64,000 nucleotides of DNA from assembly GCF_000338295.1 (NCBI RefSeq), contig NZ_ANMO01000216.1:331382-395381 (forward strand), written 5' to 3'. The stretch comes from Rhodopirellula europaea 6C. GTDB lineage: Bacteria > Planctomycetota > Planctomycetia > Pirellulales > Pirellulaceae. How positions within the stretch are numbered: position 1 is the first letter of the stretch; each line of letters starts with the position of its first letter. Both the position numbers and the translations under genes were made by a program. Below are positions 9,166 to 18,005 of the stretch, one piece after another. The notes below the pieces were generated by a model. That model was not told the origin of the DNA, searched no databases, and saw only the letters and a program-made list of their open reading frames with translations.

Positions 9166-9978
9166 TCGCTCGGCGGGATAAAACCGCGAAACCAGTTTGT
9201 CAGTGCCGTCGCCGGGCTCCCGTTTCACTTCCACGAGGCGACGACGAACCATTTGGTTGAGCAGCGAACCGCTGTCGCGGCCTCGCAAATCGGTGACGCG
9301 GGCCGACGTGATGCCGGGTTGGTAAGCGACCAAGGACAGCACTTCGACCGCGGATTGGTTCAACCGCGTTTCGCGAATTTTGCCGGTGAAAGCCGCGCGA
9401 ACTGATTCCACTTCGGGGGCGACCACCATGCGGTACCCACCGTCTTGTTCGACGATTCGTATTCCCTGTCGCTCGGCACGATAGGACGCATTGAGTTGGT
9501 CGATGATGTCGACGACCTCCTCCGGTGAAAAGCCACGCATGATCGAGGCCAGACGCGGCGGTGTCAGAGGCAGGTTGTCTGGATGCCCGACGAACAATGC
9601 CGCTTCCACGATGGCTTCGGGAGTCGCGGCCTGATCGGCGGAGGCGTCCAATTCGGCGGAGCTTTGTGCTGCGACTGCCAGTGCTTCGTCGCTGTCCGGA
9701 TCTTCTTCGATGAACTCTTCGGCGGATTCGTTTTCGCTTGGTTTGGGATCCGGTTCGGAACGCAATAACTCGGCGGGATCCAGATCGGCCGGGGCTTCGT
9801 CACCACTTTCTGACATTGCGGCAACGCGGGCGTATGCGGCCCCGAGTTGCTCCAGCGAGAAACCTTCTTCGTCGTCATCGAACTCGTTGTCGAGTTCGCC
9901 TTCGTTCTCAGGCAATTCGTTTTCTGGTTGCCCGGTTTCAGCGTGCTCATCTTCGGGCGAGTCGGTTGGTTCATTCAT
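9100..9978 (-). CDS. scpB: Chromosome segregation/condensation protein ScpB
   Basis: A protein of 292 residues. The core from about residue 115 contains the ScpB winged-helix pattern: EAALFVGHPDNLPLT, the GIRIVEQDGGYRMV strand pair, LNQSAVEVLSLVAYQPGIT, LRGRDSGSLLNQMVRRRLV and the RFYPAERLLVLLGL end. It is preceded by about 110 residues of acidic low-complexity sequence that typical ScpB proteins (about 190 residues) lack. ScpB pairs with ScpA and SMC in the bacterial condensin. The start ATG overlaps the end of the sigma-factor gene by 8 bases (ATGAATGA), implying translational coupling. Its 3' end overlaps rlmN by 66 bases tail to tail. No scpA is visible nearby. Confidence 0.88.
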   Translation of the reverse strand: MNEPTDSPEDEHAETGQPENELPENEGELDNEFDDDEEGFSLEQLGAAYARVAAMSESGDEAPADLDPAELLRSEPDPKPSENESAEEFIEEDPDSDEALAVAAQSSAELDASADQAATPEAIVEAALFVGHPDNLPLTPPRLASIMRGFSPEEVVDIIDQLNASYRAERQGIRIVEQDGGYRMVVAPEVESVRAAFTGKIRETRLNQSAVEVLSLVAYQPGITSARVTDLRGRDSGSLLNQMVRRRLVEVKREPGDGTDKLVSRFYPAERLLVLLGLETIDDLPHVEEANM

Positions 9979-10567
9979 GGAAGTTTTGCCGCAATTGTTT
10001 CATGCCTCGGTGCAGCAGTCCCGCGACCGATCCGGTGGTCTTGTCCATCCGCTCCGCGACTTCGGACAATTTCAATCCTTCGAGGTAATGCATCGCGATC
10101 GCGTCTCGCTGGGCTTCCGGCAACGATTCGATCGCCTCGGCCAATGACACCAGCGATTCGCCCACCATCGCGTGTTGGCTGGGCGTGCCGACATCGCCGG
10201 CGAGCAATCCTTCCAACCGCATGGAGGATTGTGCCACCCGCTGTTCCATCGATCGTTCGCGGCGAATGTCGCGTTTGTCGCGGTGCAGATCGCGATCCAG
10301 GTGACACATTTGCCGCACCAAAATTTTCCGCAACCAAGCCCGCCATTCGGCTTCCGTTGTGCCGCGATATTGATCGATGGCGGCAACGGCTTGCATCATC
10401 GTTTGTTGAACGATGTCGGATGCGCCCAGTTTGGCTTTGTAGCTCGCTCGCATTTGCATTCGAGCCAACATTCTCAAATACGGCTCGTACCGAGCGATTT
10501 CTTCGGCTCGGGCGGGCGATTCGTGGGGCTCGGAGGGGGCGGGTTCGGAGGGATCGTTGGACGTCAT
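9971..10567 (-). CDS. ECF-type RNA polymerase sigma factor (planctomycete group)
   Basis: A protein of 198 residues from ATG 10567 (MTSNDPSEP). Region 2 spans YEPYLRMLARMQM to ASDIVQQTMMQAVAAIDQY and WRAWLRKILVRQM. Region 4 spans LPEAQRDAIAMHYLEGLKLSEVA with the helix-turn-helix at KTTGSVAGLLHRGMKQL. The interdomain linker is somewhat longer than in classical ECF factors, as usual in the planctomycete ECF subgroup. No anti-sigma factor is adjacent; instead the gene is coupled to scpB by an 8-base overlap, an odd partner. It is divergent from ruvB, with about 130 bases between the starts. A longer upstream start is possible but would add residues that do not resemble the family. Confidence 0.82.
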   Translation of the reverse strand: MTSNDPSEPAPSEPHESPARAEEIARYEPYLRMLARMQMRASYKAKLGASDIVQQTMMQAVAAIDQYRGTTEAEWRAWLRKILVRQMCHLDRDLHRDKRDIRRERSMEQRVAQSSMRLEGLLAGDVGTPSQHAMVGESLVSLAEAIESLPEAQRDAIAMHYLEGLKLSEVAERMDKTTGSVAGLLHRGMKQLRQNFHE

Positions 10568-10694
10568 CGTTGGTTCGATCGGGTTTGTCGCTTCGCGGGT
10601 TGCCAGCGGACCGTTACAGTAGCAGAACTTTCCGGGCGGATTGGAGACGTTCCGGACACATTTCATTGCCTGAAACCGTTTGATTGATCGCCTG

Positions 10695-11777
10695 ATGGCT
10701 CGCGAAGCAATTTACCAACAATCGAATCCAGACCCTGGCGGGGATCCACCGGAAGATGGTCCTCCGAGTGAAAAAGGCGTCGCGGATGGCGGGGAGGAGC
10801 CCGATCGCGGTCCCGATCCGGATGTCACCCTGCGCCCGCAACGCATGGCGGAAATGGTGGGTCAGCAGGACGTGATCGAACGGTTGCGAATTGCGATCGA
10901 CGCGGCTCAAGTGCGTGGCGAACCACTGGGGCATATTCTGTTCGATGGACCGCCCGGATTGGGAAAGACCACTTTCGCGACGGTCATTCCTTCGGAAATG
11001 AAAACGACGGTCCAAATGGCCAACGGTGCTGGGCTGAAAGCGCCGCGGGATCTGCTGCCGTACCTGACGAACGTCTCGCGAGGATCGGTGCTGTTCATCG
11101 ATGAAATTCACCGGGTCCCGCGGGCAATCGAAGAGTATCTTTACACGGCGATGGAAGATTTTCGAATCGACATCGTCCTGGGCGAAGGCGTCAATGCGCG
11201 AACGCTGAACCTGAGTTTGGAACCGTTCACGTTGATCGGCGCGACCACGCGAGCCGGCATGTTAACCGCTCCGCTGCGAGACCGATTCCAGATCCGTGAG
11301 CACTTGGGGTGGTACACGCGAAAAGAGTTGGCGGAGATCGTGCTTCGCAATTCGAAGAAGCTGAACATCGACGTGGACCCAACATCGGCCGGAGTGATCG
11401 CGGATCGAAGTCGCAGTACACCTCGATTGGCCAACAACCGATTGTTGTGGGTTCGCGACTACGCCCAAAGCAAAACGAAAGGCAACGTGGAAGCGAGTGT
11501 CTGCGAAGCGGCTTTGGATATGATCGGGATCGATCATCTGGGACTCGATAAACAAGACCGCAACTACTTGGACACGCTGATGCGAGTTTTCCTCGGTGGG
11601 CCGGCCGGGTTGGACGCGATCGCCCACACGATGAATGTCAGCTCAGACACGCTCGAAGACGAGGTCGAGCCGTTTCTGCTGCGAAGTGAGTTGTTGGTTC
11701 GAACCCGACGAGGACGCTTGGCAACTCCGAAAGCGTTTGAGCACATGAAACGGCCAATGCCTGATCGGCCTCTTTGA
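10695..11777 (+). CDS. ruvB: Holliday junction DNA helicase RuvB
   Basis: A protein of 360 residues from ATG 10695; a TTG five codons upstream is possible. Walker A is GPPGLGKTT (residues 85-93), Walker B LFIDEIHR near 130, sensor 1 GATTRAG, and the arginine-finger region LRDRFQ. The C-terminal winged helix follows (IDHLGLDKQDRNYLDTL, GGPAGLDAIA). RuvB is the AAA+ motor that, with RuvA, migrates Holliday junctions during recombination and repair. The N-terminus carries about 45 Gly/Pro/Asp-rich residues before the usual start of homology (LRPQRMAEMVGQ). ruvA and ruvC are not in the window. No ribosome site of note was seen. Confidence 0.93.
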   Translation: MAREAIYQQSNPDPGGDPPEDGPPSEKGVADGGEEPDRGPDPDVTLRPQRMAEMVGQQDVIERLRIAIDAAQVRGEPLGHILFDGPPGLGKTTFATVIPSEMKTTVQMANGAGLKAPRDLLPYLTNVSRGSVLFIDEIHRVPRAIEEYLYTAMEDFRIDIVLGEGVNARTLNLSLEPFTLIGATTRAGMLTAPLRDRFQIREHLGWYTRKELAEIVLRNSKKLNIDVDPTSAGVIADRSRSTPRLANNRLLWVRDYAQSKTKGNVEASVCEAALDMIGIDHLGLDKQDRNYLDTLMRVFLGGPAGLDAIAHTMNVSSDTLEDEVEPFLLRSELLVRTRRGRLATPKAFEHMKRPMPDRPL

Positions 11778-11917
11778 AGGCTGACTGATCTCTTGCTCCG
11801 AGGAAATGAAGACTCAACGATTCCTCGGAGATTTTGCGAGAGATTGCCAAGATGGGGGCTCAACTAACGAAGAAAGTTTGTGATCACACCAGCCCCTTTC
11901 AATTTGTGACAGCAACG

Positions 11918-12475
11918 ATGAATGACACCGACGAAACCGTCCTTTGGGAAGCGGAGTTCAATCCCAAAGTCAAAGTGTATTGGTTGATCAGTGCCGTGCT
12001 GACTACTTTTCTGACAATCTTTCTGATCCCGTTATTGCCGCTGATTGCGCCACTGGCTTGGTACATTTCGGGACTGTATCTGAAGAGTCATCGTTGCACG
12101 CTGACCGAGCGAACTCTGAAAGTCAGTCGTGGTGTTTTGGTGCGGCAGGAAAAAACGGTGCCATTGGACCGCATCACGGACTTGGGTTTGGTTCAAGGAC
12201 CGATCATGCGGTCGTTGGAGTTGGAAGCGGTCAGTGTGGAGACCGCGGGCCAGTCAGGACCGGGCTCGTTGGTTCGTCTGACCGGCATCCGAAACGGCCG
12301 AGCTTTTCGCGATGCGGTGTTGAAGCAGCGTGACATGGTCACCGGTGGCGAGCCCGCTCGTTTGACCGCTCCCACCACGCAGTCCGAACTGTCGCGGGAT
12401 GCCAACGTTCAAACGACACTGACCGAGATCCGCGATATCTTGAAACGGATCGAAGCTCGATCAACGTCGCTGTAA
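11918..12475 (+). CDS. Bacterial PH-domain (YdbS-like) membrane protein
   Basis: A protein of 185 residues from ATG 11918 (MNDTDETVLWEAEFNP). The first 55 residues hold a hydrophobic hairpin (LISAVLTTFLTIFLIPLLPLI, then LAWYISGLYL). The bPH2 segment follows (RCTLTERTLKVSRGVL, EKTVPLDRITDLGLVQG, LELEAVSVETAG) and then a helical tail ending in a short coiled coil (TLTEIRDILKRIEAR). The family has no agreed function; members sit in the inner membrane. The gene runs the same way as ruvB, 140 bases downstream, and ends just before a palindromic repeat. Confidence 0.8.
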   Translation: MNDTDETVLWEAEFNPKVKVYWLISAVLTTFLTIFLIPLLPLIAPLAWYISGLYLKSHRCTLTERTLKVSRGVLVRQEKTVPLDRITDLGLVQGPIMRSLELEAVSVETAGQSGPGSLVRLTGIRNGRAFRDAVLKQRDMVTGGEPARLTAPTTQSELSRDANVQTTLTEIRDILKRIEARSTSL

Positions 12476-12486
12476 ACGACGTAATC

Positions 12487-12563
12487 CTGTAGCTCGGTGG
12501 TCTCCACCGAGACGATCATGGTTTCGGCAACAAGTTCTCGGTGGAGGAGCACCGAGTTACAGG
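12487..12563. repeat. Palindromic intergenic repeat (REP-like, double hairpin)
   Basis: Two outer arms, 12487-12511 and about 12538-12563, are near-perfect inverted copies (CTGTAGCTCGGTGG... against ...GAGCACCGAGTTACAG). Each arm is itself a small palindrome, for example CTCGGTGG-TCT-CCACCGAG. It lies between the convergent PH-domain and sulfatase genes, where the large stem could also serve as a two-way terminator. Confidence 0.75.
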
Positions 12564-12582
12564 TTTTGGTTGAGCTGTAGGT

Positions 12583-14040
12583 TTACTTCTGGTTGTCGGG
12601 GCCGAGGTGCCAGTCCATTGCGTCCTTCATGATGCTGGCGTTGATCTGAAGCATTTGTCGCTTCATCGCTTCGACCCGCTCGGGTTGTTCCGCAGCCAAA
12701 TTCCTTGTTTGGCCAGGATCATCCTTCAAGTTGTACAACTCGAAATTGTGATACGTGCCGGTCTTGATCGCGGGAATCCACTTCTCTTCGAACAGGTTTT
12801 TGTTCGACATCTCGTAGTCCCGAAAGCCGACCAGAGAGTAGTCGCCGTCTCGCATTGCAACGATGGGTTGAGATCTTTGCAAATGCCAAAACAAAGGTTG
12901 GTGACGCTCGAATGAATCGGCGTGCCCGGTCAACAGCGGCGTGAGGTCGCTGCCGTCAAGGTGAACCCGGGGTGGTGCGATTTTCAACATCCCACAGATT
13001 GTGGGCAGCACGTCGACCAAACCGGCAGGCTGATCCAAGACGACTCCCGCGGGAATGTGTCCCGGCCAGTGGAAAATGCCCGGCACGCGAATACCGCCTT
13101 CCCAGTTGGCTCCCTTTCGTCCGCGAAGATTGCCGACCCGATCGGTTCGATAGCTGCCATTGTCCGATGCATAGATGATCAGTGTGTTTTCGCGAACACC
13201 CAATGCATCCAATTTCGCGAGCAGCCGTTGGATGGCTTGATCGGTGTTGTCGATGGTTCCCGAGTAGATCGCGGCTTTGTCGTTCACCTTCCCGTATTTC
13301 TGCGTGACTTCATCAGGTGCCGCGATTGGTGCGTGCGGTTCGTGAAACCAAACGTTCAAAAAGAATGGCTGCTCCGGCTGGGATTCACGATGGCGGTCCA
13401 TCCAACCGATCGCTTCGTCCGCGACGAGTTGGCAGGAGTAGCCTTCTAATTGACCGACCGGTTCACCATTGCGAATGAAGTTGTCCGGGTTGTGGTGGCT
13501 GGGTTGGGCGTTGTTCCAGGTAGCAAACCAGTGATCGAACCCGTGTTGATCGGGTGTTGGTTTGTCGCGTTCTTCCGTGGGCAGTCCCAGATGCCATTTG
13601 CCAACATGAGCGGTTGCGTATCCGGCGCCTCGGAGGACTTCCGCCAGCGTGGTTTCTCGCAGACGCAGGTGGGAGTTTTGTGATTCGTCCTGAATCCAGC
13701 TGTAGACACCGGCGCGAATGTGATGGCGACCGGTAATCAGTGTGGCTCGCGAAGGTGAGCAAACTGCGCATCCCGAATAGAACTGTTGAAATCGGGTTCC
13801 GCCGGCAGCCAGGTGGTCGATCGTCGGTGTCTCGACGGGACCGCCGTAGCAGCCCACATCGCGATACCCCAAGTCATCGGCGAGCAGCATGACGACGTTC
13901 GGCCGAGGGGCCTGGGCGTGGGCTTCGCCTGAGAGCTGACCGAAAGTCAGGATCGAAGTGATGAGCAACAGTCCAGTGGACCAAGACCGTTGGGCGGACC
14001 GGTGTGGAAACGTTGGAAGATGGGGAGGGTTGCTTGGCAT
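12583..14040 (-). CDS. Exported sulfatase (type I, formylglycine)
   Basis: A protein of 485 residues from ATG 14040, with a signal peptide (hydrophobic STGLLLITSILTFG, cleavage near AHA-QA). The catalytic signature CSPSR begins at Cys94, the residue converted to formylglycine, and continues as ATLITGRHHIRAG. The metal-binding pair DD (residues 55-56, in LLADDLGYRD) and GKWHLG, HEPHAPIAAP and IYASDNGSYR are further type I sulfatase landmarks. Planctomycetes use many such enzymes on marine sulfated polysaccharides. The exact substrate is not readable from sequence; the closest annotation style would be arylsulfatase or N-acetylgalactosamine-6-sulfatase. Starts upstream of 14040 would place about 23 extra residues before the signal peptide. 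Confidence 0.9.
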   Translation of the reverse strand: MPSNPPHLPTFPHRSAQRSWSTGLLLITSILTFGQLSGEAHAQAPRPNVVMLLADDLGYRDVGCYGGPVETPTIDHLAAGGTRFQQFYSGCAVCSPSRATLITGRHHIRAGVYSWIQDESQNSHLRLRETTLAEVLRGAGYATAHVGKWHLGLPTEERDKPTPDQHGFDHWFATWNNAQPSHHNPDNFIRNGEPVGQLEGYSCQLVADEAIGWMDRHRESQPEQPFFLNVWFHEPHAPIAAPDEVTQKYGKVNDKAAIYSGTIDNTDQAIQRLLAKLDALGVRENTLIIYASDNGSYRTDRVGNLRGRKGANWEGGIRVPGIFHWPGHIPAGVVLDQPAGLVDVLPTICGMLKIAPPRVHLDGSDLTPLLTGHADSFERHQPLFWHLQRSQPIVAMRDGDYSLVGFRDYEMSNKNLFEEKWIPAIKTGTYHNFELYNLKDDPGQTRNLAAEQPERVEAMKRQMLQINASIMKDAMDWHLGPDNQK

Positions 14041-14436
14041 GGCAGTTGGGCGGGATAGGAGGAAGGCGGGGACGCGGCAGTTTGTGGTGTGCCGGGCGAG
14101 GTCATCCAACGCATCTTAAACGAAGTGACGGCGACGGATTGGGCGTCTGCGGGAGGGGAACGTTTGGCGTGGTTGGATGCGAGGAACATAGGCGCCGGCA
14201 TCGAGAGCGAGCACGCAAATGGTTGAGGCGAGTTGGGTTGGGTGAATTCCAACTGAATTTGGCTTGTGTGTGGGCAATCGGCTTTCGTAGGGTCGCGGCA
14301 GGATCGCGCAATTCGTTTTGCGTTGGTCTGTGAAGTCGTTCCTCCCGCATTTCCCGCTCGAGCTGATACCCGCTTGGCTGATCGGTTCCAACCTTTCGAC
14401 ACATTGCCTCGTCCTTCGCGTGAAACACATTCACCC
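14041..14436. other. Divergent intergenic region, no gene supported
   Basis: This separates the sulfatase start (14040, minus) from the chosen start of the LptD-like gene (14437, plus) and should hold both promoters. No strong -35/-10 pair, hairpin or convincing small ORF was seen. Part of it would become coding if the LptD-like gene started at GTG 14266. Confidence 0.4.
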
Positions 14437-17400
14437 GTGGCGAGGTTGGCTGCTGCGCCATGTCGACTGAATTGGTCGGTGCTCACCGCATGGATTGGTG
14501 CGGTGATTTGCGTGTTGCTGAGCCTTTCGCCGGCGTCGGCCCAGCAAGTTGCGGAACCTTCGGTGTACGAAGTCACCGATGTTTCACGGACGTTGCAGTT
14601 GTCCGGAGATGTCGTGAACCGTTGGCATCAAGGTGATCGAGAGTTCACGTTGATGCGTGGCAACGTGGTATTGAAATACGAAGGCAAGCGATACCAAGCC
14701 GCCTCGATCTTCGTCGCCTTGTCCGGCAAGCAAAAAGAATTGACGGCTAGCCTGTTGATGGATCGCGTGACGCTGGGGCCGGGCCAGACAACCACTCAGC
14801 CGATCGTGCGGACCGTCAAATTGGAGTCGGTGCCGATCGTCAGAGCCGAACAGTATCGCGGACGCGCTGAGATTTCACCGGCATGGTGGGCGAAAATGGG
14901 CATCCGCCCGGACACTCCCAGCCAACCCACGCAGTCCGGTCAACTCGGCTCGGGATCGCCCCCGCCGGATTCTCAGTACATCCAACCCGTTCAGTATCTT
15001 GAGCCGGTGATGGGAGAGCCCAATTTGCCGTCGGGCGGTTTGGTGCTCGATCCTCCCATGGTTTCCAACCAGCCACCTCCGGTGCAAAGTTTTCAACCTC
15101 CGATAGCGCAGACTCCTCCGTCTGTGACCACGACGCCAAGCGTCACGGGGCTTGGGGGATCGCCCTTCATCGTCGCAGGTGGCACGCGAGCGATCAGCAT
15201 TACATCTCGCGGGTCGAATACGCCCGCGGATCTGCAATACATCAATCGTCCCGGTACAAACGAATCGGTGGCGATCGGCCGTGGTGGGATCACCGTGACC
15301 GTCCAAGACGTTTCGGCTCGTTTGCCGAGCGGCGAAATCATGCCACTCGGCACGGTGTCGTTGTCAGCCAATCGGATCGTCGCTTGGATGCCTCGACTGA
15401 GTGACGTCTTTCAAGGGATCCAGGATTTCAAATCCAACGACGGAGAGATTTATCTCGAAGGCGACATCGTGTTCCAGCAAGGTGACAGGGTCATCTACGC
15501 CGAATCGATGTACTACAACGTCACCCAAGAAGTCGGCATGGTGTTGGATGCTGAGACGATCACAACGATTCCTGAATACGCGGGGACGGTGCGATTGAAA
15601 GCGGAGGTGATGCAACAGATCAATCGCGGCAACTTCACCGCCATCGACGCCGCAGTCACCAGCAGTCGTATGGGTGTGCCTCGTTACTGGTTGCAAAGCA
15701 ATCGTTTGGAACTGACCCAGCGATCCATCGTGCGTGCCGATCCGATCACGGGACAACCGATCGCGGATAGCGAACCGATCATCACCAGCGGCGGCAACTT
15801 CGTCTATCTGGGCGGCGTGCCCGTGCTGGCTTGGCCGAGGTTCACAACACCGCTTCGAAAGCCGACGTTTTATTTGACCGGTGCGGATGTTCGGAACGAC
15901 GACATCTTTGGCACGCAGGTTTTGTTGGAATGGGATCTGTTCCAATTGCTCGGGTTCACGAACCCTCCCGATGGCGTCGAAACCATTCTGCTGACCGATT
16001 ACTTGAGCGAACGCGGTCCCGCGGTGGGGACTCGAACAACGTACGCGCTGCCCAGCTTGTTCGGATTTGGCGGGCCGGCATCGGGAAACTACGACAGCTA
16101 CATCATCAAAGACGACGGATTGGATGTCCTCGGACAAGGCCGTCGTGACCTGCAGCCTGAAGAAACCTATCGCGGTCGAGCGACATTGCAGCATCGACAT
16201 CACTTGGCCGGCGATTGGGAATTCATCGCCGAGGTGGGCTATTTGAGTGATCGCAATTTCCTAGAACAGTATTTCGAGTCGGAGTGGGATCAAAACGCCG
16301 ATCATCGGACTGGATTGCGATTCCGTAAGTATGCCGGTTCGCAGATGTTGGACATCGCGGCGAACTTCCAAGTCAACGATTTCTTCATGGAAACCGAAGA
16401 GCTGCCAACGATCGAGCACTACGCTCTCGGCGGATCCATTTTCGCGGACACGCTGACTTGGTCGATGCACAACGAGATCGGGTACAAGCATTTGCAAGTG
16501 GCCGATGCTCCAGAGGATCCGGTGATCGCCGCGGGCACGTTCACGTTGCCGGGTGAGCTGGACCGCGAAGGTGTGGTGACACGAACACGGCAGGAAATAT
16601 CGGCACCGATCGATGCTGGTCCGGTCAAGGTGATTCCGTTCGCGATTGGTGAAGCGGCACACTACGGCGAAGGGACCAACGGCGACGACGTGACACGGTT
16701 GTGGGGCGGTGGCGGTCTGCGTTTGAACCTGCCCATGTCGCGAGTCGATCCAACGATCCAAAGTTCCCTGCTGAATATTCGCGGATTGGCTCACAAGATC
16801 GATTGGTCGGCGGAGTACTTCTATGCCGACAGCGACACGGACATGGATGAGCTGCCCTACTACGATCCGCTCGATGACAACGCCCAAGAAGAGTTTCGAC
16901 GCGTGTTCACCGGGACCTTGTTTGGAGGCACACTGCCGCCGGAGTTCGATCCAAGAAATTATGCGTTTCGTCAGGGCATTCAGCGCAACGTGACCAGTCC
17001 GAGCGACACAGTCGTCGATGACCTGCAGCAGTTGCGTTTGGGAATGAAGCATCGTTTCCAAACCAAACGAGGGCTGCCGGGACGTGAACGGATTGTCGAT
17101 CTGTTCCGGTTTGACATGGAAACGATTTTGTATCCGAAGGAAGATCGCGACAACTTTGGTGAGACGCTTGGCCCGACGATGTTTGACGCTCAGTACAACA
17201 TCGGTGATCGCTTCACGTTGCTGAGCGATGGCTACATTGACTTCTTCGACAATGGCCTGCGTTCGATTAGTGCCGGGTTCCGCACCAGCCGTCCCGGTTT
17301 GGGAGATTTGTATGTTGGTGTGCTGTCGATGGAAGGTCCAATCAGCAGCACGGTTCTGCGAACTAGTTTGGACTACCGATTGAATCACAAATGGATCGTT

Positions 17401-17628
17401 TCAGCTGGAAACGTGTATGACTTTGGCGAGACCGGCAACGTTGGTCAGACGCTTGGTTTGACACGTGTCGGCGAATCGTTCTTGGTCCAGTTGGCGGCCA
17501 ACGTCGATGCTGGACGCGACAACACAAGCATCGGATTCATGGTCGAACCTCGCTTCCTGCCATCCACCCGGCTTGGTCGCTTGGGCGGTCAGTTGATTCC
17601 GCCGCCTGGCGTCGAAGGGTTGGAGTGA
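14437..17628 (+). CDS. LptD/OstA-like outer-membrane LPS assembly protein
   Basis: A protein of 1063 residues from GTG 14437, chosen because it places a normal signal peptide at the N-terminus (LNWSVLTAWIGAVICVLLS, cleavage near SASA-QQ). The open frame reaches back to GTG 14266. Two OstA/LptA-like jellyroll segments are visible, one after the signal peptide (LSGDVVNRWHQGDREFTLMR) and one near the middle (SNDGEIYLEGDIVFQQGDR, VIYAESMYYN). A Pro/Gln-rich linker lies between them. The C-terminal ~550 residues look like a beta-barrel with alternating strands. This fits LptD, which inserts lipopolysaccharide into the outer leaflet, but the homology is distant. Its stop overlaps the next start (TGATG). 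Confidence 0.75.
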   Translation: MARLAAAPCRLNWSVLTAWIGAVICVLLSLSPASAQQVAEPSVYEVTDVSRTLQLSGDVVNRWHQGDREFTLMRGNVVLKYEGKRYQAASIFVALSGKQKELTASLLMDRVTLGPGQTTTQPIVRTVKLESVPIVRAEQYRGRAEISPAWWAKMGIRPDTPSQPTQSGQLGSGSPPPDSQYIQPVQYLEPVMGEPNLPSGGLVLDPPMVSNQPPPVQSFQPPIAQTPPSVTTTPSVTGLGGSPFIVAGGTRAISITSRGSNTPADLQYINRPGTNESVAIGRGGITVTVQDVSARLPSGEIMPLGTVSLSANRIVAWMPRLSDVFQGIQDFKSNDGEIYLEGDIVFQQGDRVIYAESMYYNVTQEVGMVLDAETITTIPEYAGTVRLKAEVMQQINRGNFTAIDAAVTSSRMGVPRYWLQSNRLELTQRSIVRADPITGQPIADSEPIITSGGNFVYLGGVPVLAWPRFTTPLRKPTFYLTGADVRNDDIFGTQVLLEWDLFQLLGFTNPPDGVETILLTDYLSERGPAVGTRTTYALPSLFGFGGPASGNYDSYIIKDDGLDVLGQGRRDLQPEETYRGRATLQHRHHLAGDWEFIAEVGYLSDRNFLEQYFESEWDQNADHRTGLRFRKYAGSQMLDIAANFQVNDFFMETEELPTIEHYALGGSIFADTLTWSMHNEIGYKHLQVADAPEDPVIAAGTFTLPGELDREGVVTRTRQEISAPIDAGPVKVIPFAIGEAAHYGEGTNGDDVTRLWGGGGLRLNLPMSRVDPTIQSSLLNIRGLAHKIDWSAEYFYADSDTDMDELPYYDPLDDNAQEEFRRVFTGTLFGGTLPPEFDPRNYAFRQGIQRNVTSPSDTVVDDLQQLRLGMKHRFQTKRGLPGRERIVDLFRFDMETILYPKEDRDNFGETLGPTMFDAQYNIGDRFTLLSDGYIDFFDNGLRSISAGFRTSRPGLGDLYVGVLSMEGPISSTVLRTSLDYRLNHKWIVSAGNVYDFGETGNVGQTLGLTRVGESFLVQLAANVDAGRDNTSIGFMVEPRFLPSTRLGRLGGQLIPPPGVEGLE

Positions 17629-18005
17629 TGGCTCCGAAACCGGGATCTTGGGCCGCGAAATTTCGTTGTGCCACGCTCGGGGTTTGGTTCGCGTTTGGTG
17701 GACAAAGCAGCTTCTGGGTTCATCTGCCAGTCACCGCGGCGGTGATCGCCATTGCCGCTTGGCTACATTTGGAGCCGGTTCAATGGGCCGTTTTGATTCT
17801 CGCGATCGGCGGCGTGATGACGGCGGAGTTGCTCAACACGTCGATTGAGTTGCTGGTCTCGGTTGTGCACCCGCAGCATCACCCACGAATCGGACAGGCA
17901 CTCGATATCGCAGCGGGGGCTGTTTTGGTGATGAGCCTGGCTGCTGCGGCGGTCGGATTGATCGTGTTGCTGCCGCCGCTATACGGCCGCTTGTTCGGTG
18001 TCTGA
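17628..18005 (+). CDS. dgkA: Diacylglycerol kinase family membrane protein (DgkA-like)
   Basis: A protein of 125 residues. The start ATG overlaps the preceding TGA by one base (TGATG); a GTG one codon earlier is also possible. The pattern is that of prokaryotic DgkA/undecaprenol kinase: amphipathic N-terminus (AAKFRCATLGVWFAF), a first membrane helix, then the catalytic core AELLNTSIELLVSVVHP with the conserved glutamates and asparagine, then GQALDIAAGAVL and a last helix. The substrate could be diacylglycerol or undecaprenol. Coupling to the LptD-like gene fits an envelope lipid role. The last 27 bases overlap the convergent gene. Confidence 0.85.
   Translation: MAPKPGSWAAKFRCATLGVWFAFGGQSSFWVHLPVTAAVIAIAAWLHLEPVQWAVLILAIGGVMTAELLNTSIELLVSVVHPQHHPRIGQALDIAAGAVLVMSLAAAAVGLIVLLPPLYGRLFGV

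Noticed and set aside
16261..17388. A 375-codon minus-strand frame opposite the LptD-like barrel
   Set aside because: Composition is that of a reverse-complement shadow (rich in Arg/Gln/Val), no motif, fully inside a real gene.
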